Assembly (NCBI RefSeq): GCF_900199205.1
Contig: NZ_OBMJ01000003.1
Location: 291,602 to 355,601, forward strand
Reading direction: 5' to 3'
Source of the DNA: Streptomyces sp. 1331.2
GTDB taxonomy: Bacteria > Actinomycetota > Actinomycetes > Streptomycetales > Streptomycetaceae
DNA: 64,000 nucleotides
The notes beneath the pieces were generated by a model that was given only the letters and a program-made list of their open reading frames with translations, was not told where the DNA came from and made no database searches. Positions 25,887-35,120 of the stretch are shown one piece after another. Positions within the stretch are counted from its first letter, which is position 1. Every line of letters begins with the position of its first letter. The translations under genes were made by a program, and so were the position numbers.

Positions 25887-26633
25887 TTGAACGGCGGAGC
25901 GGGTACCCCGGCACCGGCGGCCCAGGCCACGGCCGACGCAGCGATCCGGGTGGTGATCGCGGACGACGAGCCGATGGTGCGCGCGGGCGTGCGCGCCGTC
26001 CTGACGACCGATCCGGGGATCGAGGTCGTCGCCGAGACCGGGGACGGCCGCGAGGCGGTCGAACTGGTCCGGCGGCACCGCCCGGACGTCGCCGTGCTGG
26101 ACATCCGGATGCCCGGCGCGGACGGCATCGCCGCCGCCGCAGAGATCCGCCGGGCAGCTGCGACCACCCGCTCCGGGGCCGCCACCGGGATCGTCATGCT
26201 GACGACCTTCGGCGAGGACGACTACATCCTGCGGGCCCTCGGCGGCGGCGCCAACGGGTTCCTGGTCAAGTCCGGCGAACCGGAGGAACTGATCGCCGGC
26301 GTCCGGGCAGTGGCGGACGGTGCCGCCTACCTCTCACCCAAGGTGGCCGCCCGGGCGGTGGCCCACCTCGCCGCCACCGGGGTGGGCGGCCCGGCCGACC
26401 GGCGCGCCGCCGCCCGGGAACAGGTCGCCGCGCTGACCGCCCGGGAACGGGACGTGCTGGCCCTGGTCGCGGCCGGGCTGTCCAACGGGCAGATCGCCCG
26501 CCGGATCGGCGTGGTGGAAGGGACGGTGAAGGCCCACGTCAGCTCCGTCCTGGCGCGACTGGGGGTGGCCAACCGGGCGGCCGCCGCCGTACTCGCCCAC
26601 GAGGCCGGGCTGGGCGCCGACGCCCGGGGCTGA
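25887..26633 (+). CDS. NarL/FixJ-family response regulator
   Basis: 248 residues. Receiver domain with the acidic pocket (VVIADDEPMVRAGVRAVL), phospho-acceptor Asp in VAVLDIRMPGADG, Thr in VMLTTFGED and Lys in GFLVKSGEP. The LuxR helix-turn-helix is at the end (LTARERDVLALVAAGLSNGQ, IARRIGVVEGTVKAHVSSVL). Start TTG 25887 lies eight bases after the kinase stop. It should be phosphorylated by that kinase; targets unknown. Its 3' 300 bp are antisense to the reading frame of the convergent PAP2 gene. Confidence 0.88.
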   Translation: MNGGAGTPAPAAQATADAAIRVVIADDEPMVRAGVRAVLTTDPGIEVVAETGDGREAVELVRRHRPDVAVLDIRMPGADGIAAAAEIRRAAATTRSGAATGIVMLTTFGEDDYILRALGGGANGFLVKSGEPEELIAGVRAVADGAAYLSPKVAARAVAHLAATGVGGPADRRAAAREQVAALTARERDVLALVAAGLSNGQIARRIGVVEGTVKAHVSSVLARLGVANRAAAAVLAHEAGLGADARG

Positions 26634-27500
26634 CCCGGGCACGGAGGCCGGGCCGACGCCAGGCACCGGTACGGAGGCCGGCACGGGGACGGAGGCGGGG
26701 ACAGCGGCGGGGACGGCGGTGGTGGGTGGTATTCGCCCCGGCGCCAGCAGCAGCGTGCCGAGCAACCGGACCCCGCCCAGCGCGCCGACCGCCGCCGTCA
26801 CGGACGGCAGCAGCGCGAGAACCACCGCCGCCGTGACCGTGCCGCCGAGCACCGCCCCGGCCACCACGTCGTGTGGGTAGTGCACCCCGGCGGCCACGCG
26901 CAGTGCGGCCGTCGCCAGGCCGACCGGGACGACCAGCCACGCCCACCGCGGGCGCAGCAGCACCAGACCGGTGGCCAGGGCCACGGCCAGGGTCGCGTGG
27001 TTACTGGGGAACGACCAGTCACCGGGCGGCGGGCAGTCGGCCGCAGCACTGGCCGGCAGCCCGGGCAAGGCGCGGCAGGGGCGCTCCTCGTCGATCAGGA
27101 CCTTCAGCACCTCGCTCGCCCCGTACGAGAGCACCGTGCCGAGGCCGGTGAGCACCACTCCCGCGACGGTACCGGCCGCCCGGCGCCCGCGCGCCGACCA
27201 CCAGCACAGCGCCAGCAGCAGCCCCAGCACCAGCAACCCGGCCTCGGTGGCCGGCGCCAGGAGCCCGGCCACGGCCTCCGGCGCGTCCGCGACCGCACCG
27301 GCCACCCGCCGGTAGCCGGAGGCGGACGCACCGGTGACCACCCGGAGCGGCCCGCCCGCTCCCCCGCCGGCCGGTGCCAGCCATCCGACCACGCCGGCGC
27401 CCGTACCCAGCAGCGCCGCCGCACCGGCCACCCGCACACCCGCGGCCGGGCCGTTCCCGGCTGCCCTCTTCCTGCCCGTTCTCGTCGTCATGCTCGTCAT
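26334..27500 (-). CDS. PAP2-family membrane phosphatase with long antisense tail
   Basis: 388 residues from ATG 27500. Membrane lipid phosphatase with all three PAP2 signatures: KVLIDEERP (K-x6-RP), SFPSNHAT (the PSGH motif with Asn) and RVAAGVHYPHD (R-x5-H-x3-D). About six hydrophobic segments. After the last helix the frame runs through a Val/Pro-rich repeat and on into the complement of the response regulator gene, stopping only at 26334, a 300-bp antisense overlap. A lost stop or a small indel after about 26750 would explain this. The catalytic part is complete either way. It dephosphorylates lipid phosphates or undecaprenyl-diphosphate-like substrates. Confidence 0.82.
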   Translation of the reverse strand: MTSMTTRTGRKRAAGNGPAAGVRVAGAAALLGTGAGVVGWLAPAGGGAGGPLRVVTGASASGYRRVAGAVADAPEAVAGLLAPATEAGLLVLGLLLALCWWSARGRRAAGTVAGVVLTGLGTVLSYGASEVLKVLIDEERPCRALPGLPASAAADCPPPGDWSFPSNHATLAVALATGLVLLRPRWAWLVVPVGLATAALRVAAGVHYPHDVVAGAVLGGTVTAAVVLALLPSVTAAVGALGGVRLLGTLLLAPGRIPPTTAVPAAVPASVPVPASVPVPGVGPASVPGSAPGVGAQPGLVGEYGGGRPVGHPQSRQDGADVGLHRPFHHADPAGDLPVGQPGRDQGQHVPFPGGQRGDLFPGGGAPVGRAAHPGGGEVGHRPGGHLG

Positions 27501-27769
27501 GCCTGGGACAGTAGGAGCGCAGGGCCTGCCAGGACCCGACCCGAAAGCCAGGCAGCGACCTTGACGATCGTCAGGGTTGACATCGATGAGCTGCCGTCGA
27601 TGAGTCGTCATCGACGGCGACCAGCCCGTGCCCGTGCCCCCACCCCCGGGCCGCGCGAAGACTGCGAAGCCCTCGTACGGCCGCGCTCCCCGTGCCGACC
27701 GCAGGCGTGGCTGGTCAGCTGGACCCGGCCGGTAGCACCGGCGGTAGTCGATCGAAAGTGAGGTTCAGC

Positions 27770-28066
27770 ATGGCCGTCATCATCGTGTTCGACATTCCGG
27801 GCGGCACCCGGGCCCAGTACGAGGAGGTCACCGACAAGATGACCGGGGGGCGCGGCGTCGTGAGGTCGCGCTCGGACTGGCCGGTACCGGGGCTCATCTC
27901 GCACTGCGCCGGACCCACCCCGGACGGTTGGCACGTGACGGACGTCTGGGAGTCCAAGGAGGCGTTCCAGCGGTTCGTGGAGAAGATCGCCCCGCTGATG
28001 CGGGAGGCCGGGATGCCCGAGACCGAGCCCAAGATCTACGAGGCGTCCAACGTGGTGACCTCCTAG
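27770..28066 (+). CDS. Antibiotic-biosynthesis-monooxygenase-fold small protein
   Basis: 98 residues with the dimeric alpha/beta-barrel (ABM-like) pattern: first strand AVIIVFDIPGG, a helix starting TRAQYEEVTDKM, GLISHCAGPTPDGWHVTDVW strands, then ESKEAFQRFVEKIAPLM and a short final helix. Such proteins are small-molecule oxygenases or stress-related proteins without cofactor. ATG 27770 has GAGG upstream. It stands alone. The 269 bp before it, between divergent genes, show no clear operator. Confidence 0.75.
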   Translation: MAVIIVFDIPGGTRAQYEEVTDKMTGGRGVVRSRSDWPVPGLISHCAGPTPDGWHVTDVWESKEAFQRFVEKIAPLMREAGMPETEPKIYEASNVVTS

Positions 28067-28087
28067 GGGCCTGCCCGGTGTCGCCCG

Positions 28088-29452
28088 CTACACCCCCGCC
28101 CAGCGGCGCAGGGTCGCGGTGGCTGCGGTGGCGTCGGCGGTGGGCAGTTGGGCGATCCGGGCTGCGTGCGTGCCCCCCGGGACCTGGTAGAGGCAGGAGT
28201 CCCGGGAACCGTCGCCGAGGCGGAAGGGTTCGGCGACGGACGGGTCGGCGGCGCCGTTGACGAACATCAGGTGCTCGCCGTGGGTCCGGACCCAGCGGTC
28301 CACGTCGCGCATCGCCTGCGGCCGGTAGTGCAGCGGGACGTCGCGGGGGACGAAGGTGCGCGGTTCGGTGGCACCGGGGTAGCGGACCAGGTCGGCGAGG
28401 TGGTCGGTATCGACCTGGAAGTAGCCGAGCTGGGTGCCCAGTTGGTAGAAGTACGGGACGAACTGGTTCGCCACCGAGTCGGCGTAGACCGGCAGTTGGG
28501 CGACCTCGGAGAGCCAGCCGTAGAGCGCGTCATCGGAGGCGTCCGGGGCCGGTACGGCCGGGCAGGCGGCCTGGCCCCGGCCCTGCCAGAACATGAACGG
28601 CGCGCGCAGGACGGCGATCTCGAAGGCCTTGTCGGCGCTGCCGACCAGCCGGAAGCCGTCACCCCTGGCGTCCGCCCAGGCCTGGTAGCGGGCGACCAGA
28701 GCGGTGCGGCGCTCCAGCAGGGCGCGCTGCGCGGCCTGCAGGGCGGTGCGGCACTCGGGGGTGCCGACCGTGCGCAGGAAGGCGAGGTAGGCGGAGTCCT
28801 CGCGGTCGTCGATGTTGTTCGGCGCGGAGTAGGCGATGGAGCCGGCCACGTCCCGCGGGTAGAAGCGGCGGTGGTAGACGGTGGTCATGCCGCCCTTGCT
28901 GCCGCCGGTGGAGATCCACGGGGCCCGGTAGACGGCCTTCAGCGCCTCGATCACGTGGTGGTGGTCGGCGGCGGCCTGCCGGATGTCGAGGTCGTTCCAG
29001 TCGGCGGGCTCGGGCCGGGAGGTGCCGAAGAACCGCTGCTCGGTGCTGACCTGGTTGCCGTCCACCAGCTCGGCGGGCTCCGAGCGGTACTGGCCGGTGG
29101 AGAGTCCGTAACCGCTGGTGTAGAGCACGGTGGGGCGGTCGGTACCGCGGTGCAGGAGGGTGAGGCGCTGCTCGAAGCCGCCCTGCTCGGGGTGGCGGTG
29201 GTCGGCGGGCTGGTGCAGCGTCAGGACGAAGAACCGGAACCCGGGCGCGGCCGGCTTCTCCTCCACGATCCGCAGGCCCGGCACCGCCTCGATGGCCGCC
29301 CGGATGTCGGCCGGGCCGGTTGAGCCGGTTGAGCCGGTTGAGCCGACCGGGCCGGCCTGCGCAGCCGCCGCGGCGGGCAGCACGGCCGTCCCGGCCAGCA
29401 CCACCACCGCCGCGGCCTGCGCCACCAGCCGTCCGATTCGCGTGCGCATCAT
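28088..29452 (-). CDS. Secreted S28/S37-type serine aminopeptidase
   Basis: 454 residues. ATG 29452 (MMRTRIGRLV, with GGAGG seven bases upstream) gives a Sec signal ending AAAAAQAG. A small GSTGSTGSTG repeat follows, then the alpha/beta-hydrolase domain of Streptomyces PS-10/tripeptidyl-aminopeptidase proteins (HQPADHRHPEQGGFEQRLTL, YTSGYGLSTG). Nucleophile Ser in STGGSKGGMT, Asp in NGAADPS and His in GGTHAA complete the triad. It should trim prolyl or tripeptide N-termini from exported proteins. It is convergent with the 27770 gene, 22 bp apart. Confidence 0.85.
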   Translation of the reverse strand: MMRTRIGRLVAQAAAVVVLAGTAVLPAAAAAQAGPVGSTGSTGSTGPADIRAAIEAVPGLRIVEEKPAAPGFRFFVLTLHQPADHRHPEQGGFEQRLTLLHRGTDRPTVLYTSGYGLSTGQYRSEPAELVDGNQVSTEQRFFGTSRPEPADWNDLDIRQAAADHHHVIEALKAVYRAPWISTGGSKGGMTTVYHRRFYPRDVAGSIAYSAPNNIDDREDSAYLAFLRTVGTPECRTALQAAQRALLERRTALVARYQAWADARGDGFRLVGSADKAFEIAVLRAPFMFWQGRGQAACPAVPAPDASDDALYGWLSEVAQLPVYADSVANQFVPYFYQLGTQLGYFQVDTDHLADLVRYPGATEPRTFVPRDVPLHYRPQAMRDVDRWVRTHGEHLMFVNGAADPSVAEPFRLGDGSRDSCLYQVPGGTHAARIAQLPTADATAATATLRRWAGV

Positions 29453-29802
29453 GGGTCTTCCTCCCCGGATCGTCGTCGACCGCCAGTCAACCGGCGCGCC
29501 GCCCGGGGCGGATCCCGCCGCAGAGGGCTCCCGTCTCCCTCCCGGGAGGGAGCCGCACGCCCCTGGTCCCGGGCAGGTGACCCGGGTGACGTCGTCTCGT
29601 CGGTCCGGTCGGTTCGGCCTCCGCTGCGGGTTCGATCCGACCGTGTCAACCCCGGCGTCGCCCACTGCCCTTCACCGGGACGGCGCGGCCGAGGTGCTCA
29701 CGGGTCGGAAAATGGGCAGGCTGCTCACACGGGCTCAAGGCACTCAAGGCACTCAAGGCACGAACACAGCATGGGGAGGACGAGATCGACGGGACACGGC
29801 AG
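29453..29802. other. Divergent control region with 9-bp tandem repeat
   Basis: 350 bp between the peptidase and lipid-kinase genes. It holds three copies of CTCAAGGCA at 29734-29760, about 45 bp before the lipid-kinase start; they could be activator or sigma-factor contacts or simple slippage. Nothing else is recognisable. Confidence 0.45.
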
Positions 29803-31242
29803 GTGAGCTCCGAGCGGAGCCTGACCGCGCGGGTGCTCGCGCGGTGTGCGCTGCTGGCCGCGGTCGGCGCCGTGGTCGCGCTGCTGTTCGCGGTGGGCTC
29901 GGGCAGCCTGGTGGTGATCGTGGCCGGGTTCCTCGAACTGGTCGTCTGGGCGGCCGGCCTCTGGTGGTTCGTGGCGTACCGCGGACTGGTGCGGGTCCTC
30001 GGGGCGTTCCTCGCGGTCGCGGCGCCCGTCGGAGTCCTGGTGCTGTTCGTCTACCGGGACCTGTGGCTGACGGCGCTGCTCCTCTTCCTCCTCTGGGGCG
30101 CGGCGCTGGTGCTCGCGCGGGAGGCACTGCGCCGGGCGCACGCCCAGCGGGCGCAGCGCCCACAGCAGGTGCCGCGGCCCCGGCGGCCGGTGCTGATCAT
30201 GAACCCGAAGTCGGGCGGCGGGAAGGTCGGCCGTTTCGGGCTGGTGGAGCGGGCGGAGCGGCTCGGCGCCCGGGTGGTGCTGCTCGACCCCGCCGTCCAC
30301 GCCGACGTCGCCGCGCTCGCCCGCGAGGCGGTGGCCGACGGCGCCGACCTGCTCGGCGTCGCGGGCGGCGACGGCACCCAGGCCCTGGTCGCGGCGGTCG
30401 CCGCCGAGCACGGACTGCCGTTCCTGGTGATCTGCGCCGGCACCCGCAACCACTTCGCCATGGACCTCGGCCTCGACCGCTCCGACCCCGCGCGCTGCCT
30501 GGACGCGCTGACCGACGGCGAGGAGCTGCGGGTCGACCTCGGCGAGGTCGCGGGCCGGGCCTTCGTCAACACCGTCTCCTTCGGGGTGTACGCGGACATC
30601 GTGCAGCGCCCCGAGTACCGCGACGACAAGGCGGGCACCATGCTCAACCTCCTGCCGGACCTGCTGGTGGGCGAGGGCGTACGGCGGGTCGACGCCCGCA
30701 TCGACGGCCGGGTCGACGACCCCGCGCCCGCCTCGCTCTCGGGCCAGCAGGCGCTGCTGGTCAGCAACAACCCGTACGCTTCCCCCACGGAGCTGGACGG
30801 CGGCGGCCGCCGGTCGCGGCTCGACGGCGGCGTACTGGGCGTGCTGGGCGTCCGGGTGGAGAGTGCGACGCAGGCGGCGGACCTGGCCGTCCGGGGCTCG
30901 CAGTCCACCGGGCTGACCGTGCTGACCGCGCGGCGGGTCGAGGTAACCTCCGACCACCCTCAGCGCGACCAGGACGAGATCCCGGTGGCCGTCGACGGCG
31001 AGGCGCTGCAGATGCCCACACCGGTGGTGTGCACGCTGCGCCCGGGCGCCCTGCGGGTGCTGGTGCCGCGCGACCGCCCGGGCGTCGGCGCCCCGGCCAT
31101 CCCCCGGATGGACTGGCGGTTGCTCGCGGCCCTCGCGTTCAACCGCGGCGAGCGGCACTCCGGCGAGCGGGACTCCGGCGAGCGGGACTCCGGCGAGCAG
31201 GGCTCCAGAGGACGGGATTCCGGAGGACAGGCCCATGACTGA
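29803..31242 (+). CDS. Membrane-anchored diacylglycerol/lipid kinase
   Basis: 479 residues. Three or four N-terminal membrane helices, then a DAGK/YegS catalytic domain: VLIMNPKSGGGKVGRFGLV, the GVAGGDGTQALVAAVA phosphate loop, CAGTRNHFAMDLGLD and a second-domain segment LLVSNNPYASP. It phosphorylates a lipid alcohol with ATP at the membrane face. The C-terminus carries a short tandem (SGERD repeated, from a 15-bp DNA repeat). Its end overlaps the next phosphatase gene by eight bases, so the pair forms an operon acting in opposite directions on lipid phosphate groups. Start GTG 29803 has a weak ribosome site. Confidence 0.85.
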   Translation: MSSERSLTARVLARCALLAAVGAVVALLFAVGSGSLVVIVAGFLELVVWAAGLWWFVAYRGLVRVLGAFLAVAAPVGVLVLFVYRDLWLTALLLFLLWGAALVLAREALRRAHAQRAQRPQQVPRPRRPVLIMNPKSGGGKVGRFGLVERAERLGARVVLLDPAVHADVAALAREAVADGADLLGVAGGDGTQALVAAVAAEHGLPFLVICAGTRNHFAMDLGLDRSDPARCLDALTDGEELRVDLGEVAGRAFVNTVSFGVYADIVQRPEYRDDKAGTMLNLLPDLLVGEGVRRVDARIDGRVDDPAPASLSGQQALLVSNNPYASPTELDGGGRRSRLDGGVLGVLGVRVESATQAADLAVRGSQSTGLTVLTARRVEVTSDHPQRDQDEIPVAVDGEALQMPTPVVCTLRPGALRVLVPRDRPGVGAPAIPRMDWRLLAALAFNRGERHSGERDSGERDSGEQGSRGRDSGGQAHD

Positions 31243-31849
31243 GCGGAACGAGCGGAACGAGCGGAACGGGCGGAACCACCGGACGACATCCCCCGCCGAC
31301 GTGCTCACCGACCTGCGCGCGATCGACGGAGCCCTCTACGCGGCCGTGGCCGCCACCCCCACCCCGGCCCTGGACTCGGCGCTGCGCCGACTGTCCCGCG
31401 CGGCCGACCACTCGAAGATCTCGCTGACCGTCGCCGCCGGCCTCGCCCTGGTCCCCGGCCGGCCCCGGCAGGCGGCCGTGGTCGGGGTCGCCGCCGTCGC
31501 CCTGGCCTCGGTGGCCGCGAACCTGATCGGCAAGCGGATGGTCCACCGGCGCAGGCCCGACCGGGAGCGGGCCCGGGTGATCGTGTCCCGGCAGGTGCCG
31601 ATGCCGGAGTCGGCGTCCTTCCCGTCCGGGCACACCGCGTCGGCGACGGCCTTCGCCACCGCGGTCAGCGTCGTGCTGCCCCCGGCGGCGGTGCCGCTCG
31701 GGGCGCTGGCGGTGGCCGTCGGCTACTCCCGCGTCCACACGGGCGTGCACTACCCGGGCGACGTCGCGGCCGGCGCCGTCCTCGGCTTTGCGGCCGCGGC
31801 AGCGGCCCTGGCCGTCGTGCACGTACCGCGGCAGCTCGCCGAAGGATGA
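31235..31849 (+). CDS. PAP2-family lipid phosphatase
   Basis: 204 residues. An unusual Asn/Arg/Glu repeat opens the protein (ERNERNERNGRN, from a 9-bp DNA repeat). Then come the PAP2 signatures: KRMVHRRRP (K-x6-RP), SFPSGHTAS, and SRVHTGVHYPGD (R-x5-H-x3-D), all intact, within about five membrane segments. ATG 31235 overlaps the kinase gene end, and GGAGG stands nine bases upstream. Together with the kinase it suggests a small membrane-lipid turnover unit. Confidence 0.88.
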   Translation: MTERNERNERNGRNHRTTSPADVLTDLRAIDGALYAAVAATPTPALDSALRRLSRAADHSKISLTVAAGLALVPGRPRQAAVVGVAAVALASVAANLIGKRMVHRRRPDRERARVIVSRQVPMPESASFPSGHTASATAFATAVSVVLPPAAVPLGALAVAVGYSRVHTGVHYPGDVAAGAVLGFAAAAAALAVVHVPRQLAEG

Positions 31850-31912
31850 GCCTCGAAGGGCGAACCCGACGGGTGAACCTCGCAGTCGACCGGGCAGCCC
31901 CCGGTGGCCGCG

Positions 31913-33784
31913 TCACCCCAGGGCGCGGTCCAGGTTGAAGGCGGCGCTGATCAGCGAGAGATGGGTGAACGCCTGCGGGAAGTTGCCGAGTTGTTCGCCG
32001 GTGCGGCCGATCTCCTCGGCGAACAGGCCGACGTGGTTCGCGTAGGTGAGCATCTTCTCGAAGGCCAGCCGGGCCTCCTCCAGCCGGCCCGCCCGGGCCA
32101 GCGCCTCGACGTACCAGAACGAGCAGATGGAGAAGGTGCCCTCGGGGCCCTGCAGGCCGTCGGGGCTGGTGGTCGGGTCGTAGCGGTAGACCAGGGAGTC
32201 GGAGACCAGGCCGCTGCTGAGGGCGTCCAGGGTGGAGAGCCACTTGGGGTCGGTGGGCGAGAGGAACTTGGCCATCGGCATCATCAGCAGCGACGCGTCC
32301 AGCTCGCCGTCGTCCAGGGACTGGACGAACGCCTGGCGCTCGCTCGACCAGCCGCGCCGCATGATCTGGTGGTAGATCGCGTCCCGGGACTGCCGCCAGC
32401 GGGGCAGGTCGGCGGGCAGTCCGCGGCGGGTCGCCATCCGCATCGCCCGTTCCAGCGCCACCCAGCACATCAGCCGTGAGTACACGAAGTTCCTGCGGCC
32501 CCCGCGGGTCTCCCAGATCCCCTCGTCGGGCTGGTCCCAGTGCTCGCAGAGCCAGTCCGCCACCGCGCCGATGTCCTCCCAGGCGTCGCTGCTGATGGGC
32601 TGGCCCCACTTGTCGTACAGGTAGACGGAGTCGATCATCGCTCCGTAGATGTCCAGCTGGAGCTGGCCGGTGGCGGCGTTGCCGACCCGCACCGGTGCGG
32701 AGCCGAGGTGGCCCTCCAGGTGCGGCAGCTCGTACTCGGGCAGCTCGGTGCGCCCGTCGATGCCGTACATGATCTGCAGCGGGCCGGTGGCGGCGGGGCC
32801 GCGCAGGCGATCGCAGAGGAAGCCGATGAACGCCTCGGCCTCCGAGGTGAACCCGAGGCGCAGCAGCGCGTAGACGCAGAAGGCGGCGTCGCGGACCCAC
32901 ACGTACCGGTAGTCCCAGTTGCGTCCGCCGCCGATCCGCTCGGGCAGGCTGGTGGTCGGTGCGGCGACGATCGCACCGGTCGGCGCGTAGGTGAGCAGCT
33001 TCAGGAGCAGCGCGGAACGGTGCACCATCTCCCGCCACCGGCCGTGGTACCGGGAGCGGGACAGCCAGTGGCGCCAGAACCGTACGGTCGCCTCCGCCTC
33101 CTCCTGGGCCTCGGCGCGCGGGCACGAGCGGACCGGGACGTCGTCGCCGACCTGGTCGAGCGCGAACACGTGGGACTCGCCTTCGAGGAGCTTGAAGTGC
33201 GACCAGACGTCCCGGCCGTCGGTCGCCGGCTCCAGCGGGGCGGTGGAGGTGAGCGCGAGCGTCAGCGAGGGGGCGCGGAACACCGCCTTGTCGCCTTCCA
33301 GGTGCACGGTGTGCGGTTCGGCGCCGTAGCCGAAGCGGGGGGCGATCCGCGCCCTGAACGGGAGGGTCCCCCGGACGCAGACGACCCGCCGGATCAGCCG
33401 GTGCCGGGCCGCCTCGGCCGAGGCCGTCGAGGATGCCGATGCCGTCGACGAAGCCGACCCTTCGGCCACGGGCATGAAGTCCTGGATCTCCGCCACCCCG
33501 TCGGCGGCGAAGAACCGCGTGATCAGCACGTTGGTGTCCGGGAAGTAGAACTGCCGGGTGCGCGCCGGGACGTCCGCGGCCAGCTCGAACGACCCGCCCC
33601 GGTCGGCGTCCAGGATGGCCCCGAACACGCTGGGCGCGTCGAAGCGCGGGCAGCAGTACCAGTCGATGGTGCCGTTCGTGCCGACCAGGGCGGTCGTCCG
33701 CAGATCGCCGATCAGGCCGTGCTCGGAGATCGGCAGGTAGCGGGAGCTTTCCGCCTGCCCGAAGCCAGTGGTGTCGAACGCCAT
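31913..33784 (-). CDS. Glycoside hydrolase family 15 (glucoamylase/trehalase-type)
   Basis: 623 residues without signal peptide, so cytoplasmic. The N-terminal beta-sandwich starts with the family opening (YLPISEHGLIGDLRTTALVG, then IDWYCCPRFDAPSVF). The (alpha/alpha)6 barrel contains GGGRNWDYRYVWVRDAAFCV, with the acid region at WEDIGAVADWLCEHWDQPDE. The chain ends with LGNFPQAFTHLSLISAAFNL, typical of GH15 enzymes acting on trehalose or short glucans. ATG 33784 has GGGGGAGG upstream. It is divergent from nadK. Actinobacterial members of this type include trehalases; substrate not certain. Confidence 0.92.
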   Translation of the reverse strand: MAFDTTGFGQAESSRYLPISEHGLIGDLRTTALVGTNGTIDWYCCPRFDAPSVFGAILDADRGGSFELAADVPARTRQFYFPDTNVLITRFFAADGVAEIQDFMPVAEGSASSTASASSTASAEAARHRLIRRVVCVRGTLPFRARIAPRFGYGAEPHTVHLEGDKAVFRAPSLTLALTSTAPLEPATDGRDVWSHFKLLEGESHVFALDQVGDDVPVRSCPRAEAQEEAEATVRFWRHWLSRSRYHGRWREMVHRSALLLKLLTYAPTGAIVAAPTTSLPERIGGGRNWDYRYVWVRDAAFCVYALLRLGFTSEAEAFIGFLCDRLRGPAATGPLQIMYGIDGRTELPEYELPHLEGHLGSAPVRVGNAATGQLQLDIYGAMIDSVYLYDKWGQPISSDAWEDIGAVADWLCEHWDQPDEGIWETRGGRRNFVYSRLMCWVALERAMRMATRRGLPADLPRWRQSRDAIYHQIMRRGWSSERQAFVQSLDDGELDASLLMMPMAKFLSPTDPKWLSTLDALSSGLVSDSLVYRYDPTTSPDGLQGPEGTFSICSFWYVEALARAGRLEEARLAFEKMLTYANHVGLFAEEIGRTGEQLGNFPQAFTHLSLISAAFNLDRALG

Positions 33785-33872
33785 GTCGACCTCCCCGCCG
33801 CTGCGGCGCGGGCCCGGGCGCGGGCCCGGAGCCGAAACATTGCTCTGTCCATGCTAGATCGCCGGCGGTGAC

Positions 33873-33914
33873 GTTGCCGTTGAAGTTGACGTTGACGTTG
33901 AAGTTGACGTTGAA
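33873..33914. repeat. Hexamer tandem array GTTGA(C/A)
   Basis: Seven exact-phase hexamers (GTTGCC, GTTGAA, GTTGAC, GTTGAC, GTTGAA, GTTGAC, GTTGAA) in the divergent region between the GH15 and nadK genes. Each repeats a TTGA core like a -35 element. Confidence 0.8.
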
Positions 33915-33980
33915 GCCCGCGGGCGGCTGTGCGTGACTGGAGGGAGCAACAGTGGCCTGGCCGACATCGAGGTGCCCGGA

Positions 33981-34862
33981 ATGGGATTCATCGGCACGGT
34001 GGGGCTGGTGCTCCACCCCGAGCGCACCTGCGCGCCCACCGTGGACGCCGTGGTCCGGTGGAGCCGGGCCCGGGGGACGAAGGTCCTGGGGCTGGCGACG
34101 GAGGTGGCCCGGATCGGCTGCGAGGCCATCCCGGTCGGGCCCGAGGAGCTGACCGCGAGCGCCGACCTGCTGATCAGCCTCGGCGGGGACGGCACCATGC
34201 TGCGCACCATGCGACTGGCGACCCGGGGCCATGCGCCGGTCCTGGGCGTCAACGTCGGACGCCTGGGCTTCCTCGCCGAGGTCGACATCCCGGAGCTGCC
34301 GGCCGCGCTGGACGCGATCGACGCCCAGCGGTTCACGCTGGAGGCCCGCTCCGCCGTCCACGCCCGCTTCGGGGACGCCGGGAACACCGGCAACGCCCAG
34401 CAGGAGACGGCGCTCAACGACGTCGTGCTCGTGCGCAGCCCGGGGCACAAGTCCGCGGCGGTGGCCGTACGGGTGCAGGGCGAGCCCTTCGTGGCCTACA
34501 CCGCCGACGCGGTGGTCGTCGCCACACCGACCGGCTCCACCGCGTACAGCTTCTCCGCCGGCGGGCCGATCGTCTCCCCCAACGCGGAGGGGCTGCTGAT
34601 CACCCCGGTGGCTCCGCACGCCGCCTTCAACCGCTCGGTGTTCCTCTCCAGCGGCGAACGGCTCGAACTGGAGGTCCTGCCGCACAGCGGCGACCTCGCG
34701 GTGGAGGCCGACGGCCTCCTGGTCGGCCGGCTCGCACCGGGCGGCGTCGTCGAGGTGACCATGCTGCCCGCCGCCGCCCGCGTGGTGCGGCTCGGCCGGA
34801 CCACGTTCTACCAGCGGGCCCAGCGCAAGCTCCGGCTCACCGGCTCGGCGGAGCACGGCTGA
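33981..34862 (+). CDS. nadK: NAD kinase
   Basis: 293 residues; phosphorylates NAD to NADP in the cytoplasm. Diagnostic motifs in order: LVLHPER, LLISLGGDGTMLRTMRLATR (GGDGT), GVNVGRLGFLAEVD, the NE/D segment LNDVVLVRSPGH, TPTGSTAYSFSAGGPIVSP and PHAAFNRSVFLSS. ATG 33981 has GAGG eight bases upstream and fits the family length. A longer form from GTG 33933 adds 16 residues with no conserved content. It is divergent from the GH15 gene across the hexamer array. Usually a single essential core gene in streptomycetes, though paralogues occur. Confidence 0.93.
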   Translation: MGFIGTVGLVLHPERTCAPTVDAVVRWSRARGTKVLGLATEVARIGCEAIPVGPEELTASADLLISLGGDGTMLRTMRLATRGHAPVLGVNVGRLGFLAEVDIPELPAALDAIDAQRFTLEARSAVHARFGDAGNTGNAQQETALNDVVLVRSPGHKSAAVAVRVQGEPFVAYTADAVVVATPTGSTAYSFSAGGPIVSPNAEGLLITPVAPHAAFNRSVFLSSGERLELEVLPHSGDLAVEADGLLVGRLAPGGVVEVTMLPAAARVVRLGRTTFYQRAQRKLRLTGSAEHG

Positions 34863-34983
34863 CCCACCCGCACGCGCCCGGGGGTACCGCGACGCGCGGG
34901 GAGATGGCAGCCTGAGAGGCCGTCAGGTCCGCGTCAGGACGGCGTCAGGATGTCTTGCGGAGAGCAGAGCGAGGGAGGGCGGA

Positions 34984-35103
34984 TGGCGGTGTACGCGTGG
35001 GGAAGGCTCGCCTGCGAGGAGTGACGACTTCGACGTCGGCGAGCTGTACCCGAACGGCAGGATCTGCCCCTGCCCGGAGTACCGCGGCAAGCGCCGCCGC
35101 TAG
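34984..35103 (+). other. Possible short ORF, frame-shifted
   Basis: ATG 34984 (GGAGGG upstream) opens a 13-codon frame ending at TGA. In the next frame the sequence reads DDFDVGELYPNGRICPCPEY and ends GKRRR at a TAG. The CPCPEY tail looks protein-like, and a one-base change would join it to the start to give a peptide of about 39 residues. Too short to be sure. Confidence 0.25.
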
Positions 35104-35120
35104 TGTCGGGAGCGCCGGGC

